Position numbers and translations under genes: made by a program. A stretch of 64,000 nucleotides of DNA from an uncultured Lachnospiraceae bacterium (GTDB lineage: Bacteria; Bacillota; Clostridia; Lachnospirales; Lachnospiraceae). The DNA is taken from positions 1-64,000 of the forward strand of contig CAKRGM010000011.1 in assembly GCA_934330725.1 (NCBI GenBank), given 5' to 3'. The notes below the pieces were generated by a model. It searched no databases, was not told where the DNA came from, and saw nothing but the letters and a program-made list of their open reading frames with translations. Of this stretch, positions 36,712-44,384 are shown one piece after another (within the stretch, counting starts at the first letter, position 1; each line of letters starts with the position of its first letter).

Positions 36712-36952
36712 ATTTAAGTTCCTTTCATTGGCTGTTTATAGATGATTGCGAGAAGACTGCATATGAAATGATAAGTTTTTCAATCATCTGATTTACAATG
36801 TAGCTTATGAATTATATTATACAATAAAATAATACGTTTGTCTGTAAACTTTTTTCTTGACTATGCCAGTCTGTTGTAGTAACTTAAACGCGGTACAGGA
36901 ATTGCGTTATAAGATTATGGCGTCAAAATGTGGGGTATAATTTATTTGGATA

Positions 36953-37029
36953 GCAAATTGCATAAAGCTAAGACTGGTTTTGTGACTGGGAACAACGGAA
37001 CAAAACAGGCATAGTTTTATGCAATTTGC
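36953..37029. repeat. Palindromic intergenic unit A
   Basis: GCAAATTGCATAAA (36953-36966) has a perfect inverted copy, TTTATGCAATTTGC (37016-37029). An inner GTTTTGT/ACAAAAC pairing makes a nested hairpin of about 77 nt. Confidence 0.75.
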
Positions 37030-37058
37030 CAGTCAGGAAATTTAAACCCACCTTTTGA

Positions 37059-37224
37059 CATATAAGTTTAAACAGGTAATTGCGAAACTCATAAATTATT
37101 CAATGCAGTTGTGCAAAATTAACAGATTCATTAAGCAGCGCAAGCGTGCCTGCGTTGAATTGTTAAGTTTGCCGGACCTTACCTGAAAAGCTGAAAGTTT
37201 CACAATTAACCATATAAGTTTAAA
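37059..37224. repeat. Palindromic intergenic unit B with conserved core
   Basis: The outer arms are GGTAATTGCGAAACT near 37075 and AGTTTCACAATTAACC near 37196, flanked by two copies of CATATAAGTTTAAA. An inner GCAAAATTAACA/TGTTAAGTTTGC pairing encloses a 32-nt core at 37132-37163. That core recurs with 29 of 32 bases identical at 46788-46819. Confidence 0.75.
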
Positions 37225-37311
37225 AGAATAGTTGCAAAATAAATTACATATTGTTATAGTATAAACTATTATGTTATACTATTAAAAGAAAGTACATGAG
37301 AGGTAATAACA

Positions 37312-37818
37312 ATGACATTATTAGAAACATGGAGAAATTTAGCATACGAAACAGAGATGAATCAGAAGCAGGCAACTGAGTTCTGGGGTAATTATTTCAA
37401 TCTTGAAAAAGGAATTTATGAGCAGATTCTTGCTGCACCTGAGGCACCGGTTTCCGGCACAGTAAAAGAACTTGCTGAGAAGTTTAATGTGGAAGTTCTT
37501 GTTATGACAGGTTTCCTTGACGGAATTAATGACAGTCTTAAGACTCCAAATCCTATTGAAACAATGGACGAGAATACAACAGTAAGTCTTGATTATGATA
37601 AAGAAAAGTTATACTACAATATGGTAGGATGTAAGGCAGACTGGCTTTATGAACTTCCACAGTGGGATTCACTTCTTACAGAAGAAAAGAGAAAGGAACT
37701 TTACAAAAAGCAGAAGCTTTCAGGAACAGTTGTAAAGGGAAAGAAGATTGGAAGAAATGATCCATGTCCATGTGGCAGTGGCAAAAAATATAAGAACTGT
37801 TGTGGAAAGAATGCATAA
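37312..37818 (+). CDS. SEC-C motif protein
   Basis: The 168-residue protein has an N-terminal helical region of about 140 residues (VKELAEKFNVEVLVMTGFLDGIND) and a C-terminal SEC-C zinc-binding motif, GRNDPCPCGSGKKYKNCC. In SecA and other proteins this motif binds zinc and contacts SecB, ribosomes or nucleic acids. GAGAGG precedes the ATG. The N-terminal part is one I associate with uncharacterised Firmicute proteins; the role is unknown. A long inverted repeat follows. Confidence 0.75.
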   Translation: MTLLETWRNLAYETEMNQKQATEFWGNYFNLEKGIYEQILAAPEAPVSGTVKELAEKFNVEVLVMTGFLDGINDSLKTPNPIETMDENTTVSLDYDKEKLYYNMVGCKADWLYELPQWDSLLTEEKRKELYKKQKLSGTVVKGKKIGRNDPCPCGSGKKYKNCCGKNA

Positions 37819-37830
37819 CAGACATATTTA

Positions 37831-37914
37831 AACAATAATATGCACAGGAACCGGCCGCAGTACATGCAGTATATATTTATGCAGTATAGGTGCAGCGTTC
37901 TTGTGCATATTGTT
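37831..37914. repeat. Long inverted repeat after the SEC-C gene
   Basis: AACAATAATATGCACAGGAAC (37831-37851, taken without its TA bulge) pairs with GTTCTTGTGCATATTGTT (37897-37914). The loop holds two copies of ATGCAGTAT. It may stop transcription, although no T-run follows on the + strand. Confidence 0.65.
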
Positions 37915-37956
37915 ATCATCATCAAAAATTATTAAAATATCATATGGAGGATAAAG

Positions 37957-38703
37957 ATGGAAGCGTATACGGGCTTTGCCCTTGTTTATGATGAATACAT
38001 GGATAATATACCTTATGATGAATGGGGAAGATATTTAACAGGTCTTCTACATGAGTATGGTATTGAAAAAGACATGAATATTGTTGATCTTGGCTGTGGA
38101 ACAGGTACAGTCACACAGATTCTTAGCAGGGAAGGCTATCAATGTGTTGGTATTGATAATGCGCCGGATATGTTGACGATTGCAATGGACAAGATGGTAA
38201 AATGTGGAGAACATATAATCTATTCATTACAGGATATGAGAGATTTTGAACTTCCATATGAAGTTGATGCAATGACAAGCATTGCAGATTCAATGAATTA
38301 CATTACAAGTAAAGAAGACCTGGAGTGTGTGTTTAAATGTGTATATAATGGATTAAAAGATGGTGGTGTTTTTATTTTTGATTTAAAGACCATACATTTC
38401 TTTAAAGATATACTTGCGGATAACACATATGCTGAAAACCGGGATGACTCTGCATTTGTGTGGGATAATTATTATGATGAGGAATCACGTAATAACGAAT
38501 ATGATCTTGCTGTGTTCATAAAGAATGAAGAGGGGACATTTAACAGATTTGAAGAAAATCATTTTCAACATGGCTTTAAGGACAGCGAGGTTAAAGAAGC
38601 AGCTGTGGCTGCGGGGCTTAAAATAAGTGCGGTTTATGATGCATTTACACATGATGCACCACACGATGACAGCGAAAGATTATATTATATTTTAAGAAAA
38701 TAA
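37957..38703 (+). CDS. Class I SAM-dependent methyltransferase
   Basis: This 248-residue protein has the Rossmann methyltransferase pattern: IVDLGCGTGTVTQIL (motif I) near residues 47-61, CVGIDNAPDML (acidic motif II), LQDMRDF and a DAMTSIADSMNYI post-III region. The substrate is not evident; similar proteins are generic small-molecule or tRNA methyltransferases. GGAGG precedes the ATG. hslO follows 15 nt downstream with its own ribosome site, indicating an operon. Confidence 0.85.
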   Translation: MEAYTGFALVYDEYMDNIPYDEWGRYLTGLLHEYGIEKDMNIVDLGCGTGTVTQILSREGYQCVGIDNAPDMLTIAMDKMVKCGEHIIYSLQDMRDFELPYEVDAMTSIADSMNYITSKEDLECVFKCVYNGLKDGGVFIFDLKTIHFFKDILADNTYAENRDDSAFVWDNYYDEESRNNEYDLAVFIKNEEGTFNRFEENHFQHGFKDSEVKEAAVAAGLKISAVYDAFTHDAPHDDSERLYYILRK

Positions 38704-38718
38704 AAACGGAGGCAGGCT

Positions 38719-39597
38719 ATGAATGATTATATAGTAAGAGCGATTGCAGCAGACGGGCAGATCAGGGCATTTGCGGCATCGACAAAGCAGACAGTTGAGA
38801 CAGCCAGAAAAGATCATGATATGAGCCCTATCGGAACAGTAGCACTTGGAAGGTTACTCACAGGTGCTGCAATGATGGGAACTATGATGAAAAATGATTC
38901 TGATGTTCTTACAATTCAGATAAAGGGCAACGGGCCTATTGGTGCGATGACAGTTACCGCTGATTCAAAGGGAAGAGTAAAAGGATGCGTGGCAAATCCA
39001 CAGGTAATGCTTCCACTTAAGAATGGAAAACTTGATATAGCGGGTGCATTGGGAATTGGAGTCTTAAGTGTTATAAAGGATATTGGATTAAGAGAGCCAT
39101 ATGTAGGTGATACTATACTGGTTACAAGTGAGATTGCAGATGACCTGACATATTATTTTGCGACAAGTGAACAGGTCCCTTCATCAGTCGGGCTTGGTGT
39201 TCTTATGTCAAAGGACAATACTGTATCAGAGGCAGGCGGATTTATAATCCAGCTGATGCCTGATGCAACAGAAGAGGTTATTGATAAGCTTGACAGGAGA
39301 ATAAAAGAAATACATTCCGTAACACATATGCTTGAAGAAGGCATGACACCGGAGGCAATACTTGAGCACATTTTAGGAGATATGGGACTTGAAATACTTG
39401 ATAAGGTTCCAACGGAGTTTTACTGTAACTGTTCAAAGGAAAGGGTAAGTAAGGCTGTAATAAGTGTCGGAAAGCAGGAACTGCAGTCAATGATTGATGA
39501 TGGCAAGCCGATTGAGGTCAACTGCCATTTCTGTAATAAACATTACAAATTTACAGTTGATGAATTAAAGGAAATGTTAAAAGAGGCAAAAGGCTGA
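38719..39597 (+). CDS. hslO: Hsp33 redox-regulated chaperone
   Basis: The 292-residue protein has the Hsp33 N-terminal domain (DYIVRAIAADGQIRAFA, IKGNGPIGAMTV, GIGVLSVIKD). Its C-terminal zinc-binding redox switch has cysteines in FYCNCSKERV and NCHFCNKHY, i.e. the CxC...CxxC arrangement. Oxidation releases zinc and activates holdase function. CGGAGG precedes the ATG. A terminator follows. Confidence 0.96.
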   Translation: MNDYIVRAIAADGQIRAFAASTKQTVETARKDHDMSPIGTVALGRLLTGAAMMGTMMKNDSDVLTIQIKGNGPIGAMTVTADSKGRVKGCVANPQVMLPLKNGKLDIAGALGIGVLSVIKDIGLREPYVGDTILVTSEIADDLTYYFATSEQVPSSVGLGVLMSKDNTVSEAGGFIIQLMPDATEEVIDKLDRRIKEIHSVTHMLEEGMTPEAILEHILGDMGLEILDKVPTEFYCNCSKERVSKAVISVGKQELQSMIDDGKPIEVNCHFCNKHYKFTVDELKEMLKEAKG

Positions 39598-39607
39598 TAA
39601 ACAGAAT

Positions 39608-39633
39608 TTAAGCCGGCATTTTAGCCGGCTTAA
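39608..39633 (+). terminator. Terminator after hslO
   Basis: The perfect stem TTAAGCCGGC (39608-39617) / GCCGGCTTAA (39624-39633) has a 6-nt loop. It can also serve the convergent small gene. Confidence 0.75.
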
Positions 39634-39636
39634 AGC

Positions 39637-39810
39637 TTATTTTAGATACTTGTCACCTGCATGTTCAAGATGGTATCTGATACGTTCATCCTCTTCAGGT
39701 GAGGTTTCTGTGTCATATTGTGCTACATTTTCGGTGAAAAACATTTCCGGAGGGATAAATCCAAAAGTGTCTTCATTATAGCAGCCACCATTTGTACTTA
39801 TATTGTTCAT
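39637..39810 (-). CDS. Small acidic protein of unknown function
   Basis: This 57-residue protein begins MNNISTNGGCYNEDTFGF, then runs through IPPEMFFTENVAQYD into an acidic EEDERIRYHLEHAGDKYLK tail. An optimal AGGAGG sits 7 nt before the ATG at 39810, strong evidence for expression. It has no membrane segment. I do not recognise the family. It is convergent with hslO and divergent from the shikimate-kinase-like gene. Confidence 0.6.
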   Translation of the reverse strand: MNNISTNGGCYNEDTFGFIPPEMFFTENVAQYDTETSPEEDERIRYHLEHAGDKYLK

Positions 39811-39926
39811 AAGTACACCTCCTTTACGCTGAACATCAGTGAACATGATAAGTATTTGATTATTTTTAGTTTATAATTCAAGAAAAATTTACATAATAAT
39901 ATATTAATAAATTAAGGAGAATTTCA

Positions 39927-40430
39927 ATGAATAACATTGTCTTAATTGGAATGCCGGGCAGCGGTAAAAGCACTGTTGGTGTAGTACTTGCAAAGAAACT
40001 TGGCTACAGCTTTATGGATTCGGATATTGTGATACAGGAGAAATACAAAAAAACTCTGGAACAGATAATTGATGAAAAAGGTGATGCCGGGTTTATTAAA
40101 GTTGAAAATGATGTAAATAAAAGTATAAATGCGTATCATTGTGTTATTGCAACAGGCGGAAGTGCGGTTTACGGACAGGAGGCCATGGAACATTTTAAAA
40201 AAGACAGTCTTATTGTATACCTTGAGATTTCTGAAAAAGAGCTTGAGGGAAGAGTTGGAAGCTTAAAGGAACGTGGAGTTATTTCCAATGGTAAAGAAAC
40301 CATTGAGGAAATCTTTAATGACAGAAAAAATCTTTATAAAAAATATGCAGATATCGTAATAAATCAAGATGGAAAAAGCCTCAGGGAGTCTGTTGAGGAA
40401 GCTTATAATATAATTAAGGACCATATTTAG
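39927..40430 (+). CDS. Shikimate kinase-like protein
   Basis: The 167-residue P-loop kinase has GMPGSGKST (8-16), the DSD substrate/metal motif (31-33), ATGGSAV near 75 and an RKNLY lid-type arginine. The fold and length match AroK. However, the shikimate-binding Arg of the F-R-R-I-E motif is replaced in GFIKVE (56-60), and the third Gly of the GGG loop is Ser. It may be a shikimate kinase with altered binding or a kinase for another small alcohol. No other aro genes are nearby. AAGGAG precedes the ATG. Confidence 0.75.
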   Translation: MNNIVLIGMPGSGKSTVGVVLAKKLGYSFMDSDIVIQEKYKKTLEQIIDEKGDAGFIKVENDVNKSINAYHCVIATGGSAVYGQEAMEHFKKDSLIVYLEISEKELEGRVGSLKERGVISNGKETIEEIFNDRKNLYKKYADIVINQDGKSLRESVEEAYNIIKDHI

Positions 40431-40561
40431 GAAATCAACATTCTTGAAACATTTATCCATATCAGTTATAATAGGCTAAATGTATTATGTGATTATAACA
40501 ATACAACTGCAAAAATAATACAATTGCAATTATACACTTTACATATCAGGAGGAAAGATTA

Positions 40562-42223
40562 ATGGAAAATGAAGCTGCTTCAAAGAATTTTATTGAACAG
40601 ATTATTGATAAAGACATTGAGGAAGGACATTGCAGACAGGTAGTGACAAGATTTCCACCGGAACCTAATGGCTATCTTCATATCGGACATGCAAAGTCTA
40701 TTCTTTTGAATTATGGGCTGGCAAAGGAATATGGCGGCAGATTTAATATGAGATTTGACGATACCAACCCTACAAAGGAAAAAGAAGAGTTTGTTGATTC
40801 AATTAAAGCAGATGTTAACTGGCTGGGGGCACAGTGGGATGGTGAAGTAAAGTTTGCATCAAGTTATTTTGATCAGATGTATGAAGCCGCTGTCAGGCTT
40901 ATAAAGAAAGGTAAAGCATTTGTATGTGATCTTACTGCAGATGAGATAAGACAGTACAGAGGAACATTAACAGAACCTGGTAAGGAAAGTCCATACAGAA
41001 ACCGTTCGGTAGAAGAAAATCTTGAGCTTTTTGAGAATATGAAAAATGGTAAATATGCAGATGGTGAAAAGGTTTTAAGAGCAAAGATTGATATGGCTTC
41101 ACCTAATATAAACATGAGAGATCCTGTTATTTACCGTGTTGCACATATATCACATCACAGAACCGGTGATAAGTGGTGTATATATCCTATGTATGATTTT
41201 GCACATCCTATCGAGGATGCCATAGAGGGTGTTACTCATTCAATATGTACGCTTGAGTTTGAAGATCACAGACCATTATATGACTGGGTAGTACGTGAAC
41301 TTGAATATGAGAATCCGCCTAAGCAGATTGAGTTCGCAAAGCTTTATCTTAATAATGTGATTACAGGAAAAAGATATATAAAGAAGCTTGTTATGGATGG
41401 AATTGTAGATGGATGGGATGATCCAAGACTGGTGTCAATTGCCGCACTTAGAAGGAGAGGCTTTACACCTGAATCAATCAGGAATTTTGTTGAGCTTGTA
41501 GGTGTAACAAAGAGTCAGGGAGCTGTTGAATATCCGATGCTTGAGTATTGCATACGTGAGGATCTTAAGCTTAAAGCAAAGAGAATGATGGCTGTAATTA
41601 ATCCGGTTAAGCTTATCATTGATAATTATCCTGATGACCAGACTGAATATATGGATGTTCCAAATAATCAGGAGAATCCTGAACTTGGAATCCGCAAGGT
41701 GCCATTTACAAAGGAACTATATATTGACAGGGATGATTTTATGGAAGAACCACCAAAGAAGTACTTCAGACTTTTCCCTGGTAATGAGGTTCGTCTTATG
41801 AATGCGTATTTTGTAAAGTGTGTTGATTATAAGAAAGATGAAGAGGGGAATATTACAGAGATTCACTGTACGTATGATCCTGAAACAAGAGGCGGTAATT
41901 TCACCGGAAGAAAGGTAAAGGGTACGATTCACTGGGTATCAGCTACAGAAGGCGTTAAAGTGCAGACACGTCTTTATGAAAATATTGTGGATGAGGAAAA
42001 GGGAGTTTATGCAGAGGATGGCTCAATAAACCTTAATCCTAATTCGCTTACTGTAGTAAATGACTGTTATGTAGAACCTGAACTTGCAAAAGCTGTTGCA
42101 GAGGATAAGTTCCAGTTTGTAAGAACAGGATACTTTACAGCAGATTTAAAGGATTCAAAACCGGGACATCCTGTATTTAACAGGATAGTTTCACTTAAGA
42201 GTTCATTTAAACTGCCTAAATAA
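40562..42223 (+). CDS. glnS: Glutaminyl-tRNA synthetase
   Basis: This 553-residue class I synthetase charges tRNA-Gln directly. It has RFPPEPNGYLHIGHAKSI (HIGH motif), RFDDTNPTKE, YPMYDFAHPIEDAIEGVTHS and C-terminal beta-barrel anticodon domains (GTIHWVSATEGV). The KMSKS-type loop is atypical: the position reads VITGKRYIKKLV. A GlnRS makes a Glu-tRNA-Gln route unnecessary, which bears on the role of gatCAB upstream. AGGAGG precedes the ATG. Confidence 0.95.
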   Translation: MENEAASKNFIEQIIDKDIEEGHCRQVVTRFPPEPNGYLHIGHAKSILLNYGLAKEYGGRFNMRFDDTNPTKEKEEFVDSIKADVNWLGAQWDGEVKFASSYFDQMYEAAVRLIKKGKAFVCDLTADEIRQYRGTLTEPGKESPYRNRSVEENLELFENMKNGKYADGEKVLRAKIDMASPNINMRDPVIYRVAHISHHRTGDKWCIYPMYDFAHPIEDAIEGVTHSICTLEFEDHRPLYDWVVRELEYENPPKQIEFAKLYLNNVITGKRYIKKLVMDGIVDGWDDPRLVSIAALRRRGFTPESIRNFVELVGVTKSQGAVEYPMLEYCIREDLKLKAKRMMAVINPVKLIIDNYPDDQTEYMDVPNNQENPELGIRKVPFTKELYIDRDDFMEEPPKKYFRLFPGNEVRLMNAYFVKCVDYKKDEEGNITEIHCTYDPETRGGNFTGRKVKGTIHWVSATEGVKVQTRLYENIVDEEKGVYAEDGSINLNPNSLTVVNDCYVEPELAKAVAEDKFQFVRTGYFTADLKDSKPGHPVFNRIVSLKSSFKLPK

Positions 42224-42296
42224 TATAAATAAGGGGAAATGACAATTCATTGTGATTTGCAGGTTCCTTGTATGAATCGTATAAGGTAAAAGTATA

Positions 42297-43133
42297 ATGT
42301 ATAAAAATAACGTTAATGATGAAATGGCGTATATATTTGATAAAAAATATATATGTCCGGTATGTGATAAGGAATTCACATCGAAGCAGGTAAGAACTGG
42401 TAAATCACATTTTGAAGGGACAGAGGAAGATTTAAGACCTGTTTATACGGGGATTGATACAATAAAATATGATGTTGTTATGTGCCCACACTGTGGATAC
42501 GCTGCAGTTCTTCGTGAGTTTAACAATATTTCACCGAGGCAGAGAAAAAATATCAGGGAAGAGATTGCCAGTAAATACAGGCCTATTGTACAAGAATATG
42601 ATGTATATTCATACAGCGAGGCAATCCGCAGATACAAAATGGCTCTTCTTACAGCTATGAAAAAGCCGTCAAAGTTAAGTGAGGAAGCTTATCTGTGCCT
42701 TAAGCTTTCATGGCTTTACAGAGGGGCTGCAAGTGAACTGTCAGACAGTCAGACAGATGGGCAGCATGATAGCCAGTCAGCTGACAGGACATACAGTCAG
42801 TCAGCCGGGCAGACAGCAGGTCATGAAGATGACAGTGATACAGCTTCGCAGTATAAAGACAGACTTCTTAAATTTAAAGAAGCTGAAGATAATTATACAG
42901 GACATGCCTATGAAGGGTTTACGGCAGCATTGGAAAAAGAGTATCCTCCAATATGTAACATGGATGAGATGACATTGAATTATCTTATGTCAGTACTTGC
43001 ATATAAATGTGGCGATATTAACTCAGCACAGCGTTATGCATATATGATAATATCGTCAAGAACGGCGGGGGCATCAGTTAAACGGAAAACCTCAGATTTA
43101 TTATTAAAAATCAGAGAATCAGCAGCAAAGTAA
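42297..43133 (+). CDS. DUF2225 family zinc-ribbon protein
   Basis: The 278-residue protein has an N-terminal zinc ribbon (CPVCDKEF near residue 19 and CPHCGYAA near 63), typical of DUF2225, then helical TPR-like repeats (YRYKMALLTAM, DINSAQRYAYMI). Between the helices sits a Ser/Gln/Asp/Thr-rich insert of about 40 residues with repeated SQ and GQ pairs, which looks like an expanded low-complexity linker. Function unknown. The ATG at 42297 has AAGG 11 nt upstream. Confidence 0.8.
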   Translation: MYKNNVNDEMAYIFDKKYICPVCDKEFTSKQVRTGKSHFEGTEEDLRPVYTGIDTIKYDVVMCPHCGYAAVLREFNNISPRQRKNIREEIASKYRPIVQEYDVYSYSEAIRRYKMALLTAMKKPSKLSEEAYLCLKLSWLYRGAASELSDSQTDGQHDSQSADRTYSQSAGQTAGHEDDSDTASQYKDRLLKFKEAEDNYTGHAYEGFTAALEKEYPPICNMDEMTLNYLMSVLAYKCGDINSAQRYAYMIISSRTAGASVKRKTSDLLLKIRESAAK

Positions 43134-43156
43134 TAGTAAAGTAATGCCTTAATTTA

Positions 43157-43185
43157 TTGACAATGATTTTTTAAAATGATAATAT
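43157..43185 (+). promoter_or_regulatory. Promoter of the cold-shock gene
   Basis: TTGACA (43157-43162), a 17-nt spacer and TAATAT (43180-43185) lie 44 nt before the start codon, leaving a leader of about 35 nt. Confidence 0.75.
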
Positions 43186-43228
43186 AGATATGGTGTTGTC
43201 ACCACATATTTTTTTGGAGGTACTATTA

Positions 43229-43426
43229 ATGAAAGGTACAGTAAAATGGTTTAACAACCAAAAGGGTTACGGCTTCATCAGTGACGAAGAAGGAAATGAT
43301 GTATTCGTACATTATTCAGGACTTAACATGGACGGCTTCAAGTCATTAGAAGAAGGAGCAAAGGTTGAATTTGACGTAACAGAAGGCGCAAAGGGACCAC
43401 AGGCTACTAACGTAACAAAATTATAA
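43229..43426 (+). CDS. Cold-shock protein (CspA family)
   Basis: This 65-residue protein is a single cold-shock domain with both RNP motifs, KGYGFIS and VFVHYS, and the N-terminal MKGTVKWFNNQ. It binds single-stranded RNA and acts as an RNA chaperone. GGAGG lies 8 nt before the ATG at 43229. It has its own promoter and a probable terminator. Confidence 0.97.
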   Translation: MKGTVKWFNNQKGYGFISDEEGNDVFVHYSGLNMDGFKSLEEGAKVEFDVTEGAKGPQATNVTKL

Positions 43427-43512
43427 TCCAGATGTTTTACAGTGTGCCTTTTTCAAATATACAGCTTAAGTTTATTGAAAAGATATATTGTTACACAACT
43501 AAGATTATGATG

Positions 43513-43545
43513 AGGGCAGTCGCATACGGCGGCTGCTCTTGTTTA
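43513..43545 (+). terminator. Probable terminator after the cold-shock gene
   Basis: GCAGTCGC (43516-43523) pairs with GCGGCTGC (43529-43536) with one wobble, then TCTTGTTT. The tail is imperfect. Confidence 0.5.
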
Positions 43546-43562
43546 GCATTAAGGAGGATAAA

Positions 43563-44384
43563 ATGGCTAATATAGATTACTCACAAACAATACCGGATGG
43601 AGTTCCATCAATGATTGCATTTGGAATAGTTGCATTATTAACAGTGCTTGTGATTATTGCAGTACTCATCATAAGAAAATGGCATGGAAGAGTATTTCCA
43701 GTATTTGCCGGACTTATATCTTATGTGGTGTTTGTATTTCTGCTTTCATACATAGTAACAGCGTTAATATTGACAATACCGGGCGCTGCACAGTTCTTTG
43801 CTGATAATGGTATAGCATACTCAATAATGATATGTGTTATAAATGTACTTGCATTTATGATAGCAAGAATAGTGCTCTGTAAGGTGTTTATAGGAAGATA
43901 TGATAACAAGGGCGATATCTGTGTGGCAGGTGTGGGACTTGCAGCGGGAGACTGTATTTCATATGTGATTACAATGATTTCGTATAGTCTCTGGTGTAAC
44001 ATCATTCAGAGTGAGGGTCTTCAGAAGGCACTTGAAACGACAGACAGCAATAACATAGAGTCGACATATAAAGCTGTTTCAATATTATTTGAAGGACAGA
44101 CAATAATATGGCCTGTAATGGCTCTTAGCTATATCCTTGATGTAGTAGTTGGCATAGTATTTATGTGTCTTGTTTATGCAGTTGTAACAAAGCAGTTAAA
44201 ACCATATTGGTATGCAGTTATAGCAGCAGCAAATATTATTGTTAATGTATCATTCCAGAATTATGATGTGACATCTATTGATAGTATTTTAATAGCATTA
44301 GGAATAAAACTTATAGTATGTGCGGTAATTGTATGTTATATGATGAAAGTTAAGGATAAGGAGATAGTTTATAGTAATGACTGA
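43563..44384 (+). CDS. YhfC-like multispan membrane protein
   Basis: The 273-residue protein has about seven or eight spans. The segment ARIVLCKVFIGRYDNKGD followed by AGVGLAAGDCISYVI resembles the core of YhfC-type intramembrane protease-like proteins, but the expected Glu of that core is Asp/Cys here (GDCI). Catalytic activity is therefore doubtful. AAGGAGG precedes the ATG at 43563. Its stop overlaps the ATPase start by 8 nt, implying coupled translation and a shared process. Confidence 0.6.
   Translation: MANIDYSQTIPDGVPSMIAFGIVALLTVLVIIAVLIIRKWHGRVFPVFAGLISYVVFVFLLSYIVTALILTIPGAAQFFADNGIAYSIMICVINVLAFMIARIVLCKVFIGRYDNKGDICVAGVGLAAGDCISYVITMISYSLWCNIIQSEGLQKALETTDSNNIESTYKAVSILFEGQTIIWPVMALSYILDVVVGIVFMCLVYAVVTKQLKPYWYAVIAAANIIVNVSFQNYDVTSIDSILIALGIKLIVCAVIVCYMMKVKDKEIVYSND

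Larger units (their letters stand above)
36712..37311. other. 600-nt repeat-rich intergenic region
   Basis: No gene is visible here. The region contains two inverted-repeat units (listed separately at 36953-37029 and 37059-37224). An ATAGTATAA/TTATACTAT inverted repeat near 37257-37283 is close to the expected promoter of the next gene, whose -10 may be TATACT. Confidence 0.6.

Noticed and set aside
42750..42830. CRISPR-like short repeats
   Set aside because: The repeated CAGTCAG/CAGACAG words are in-frame low-complexity coding sequence without regular spacers. No CRISPR array was seen anywhere in the window.
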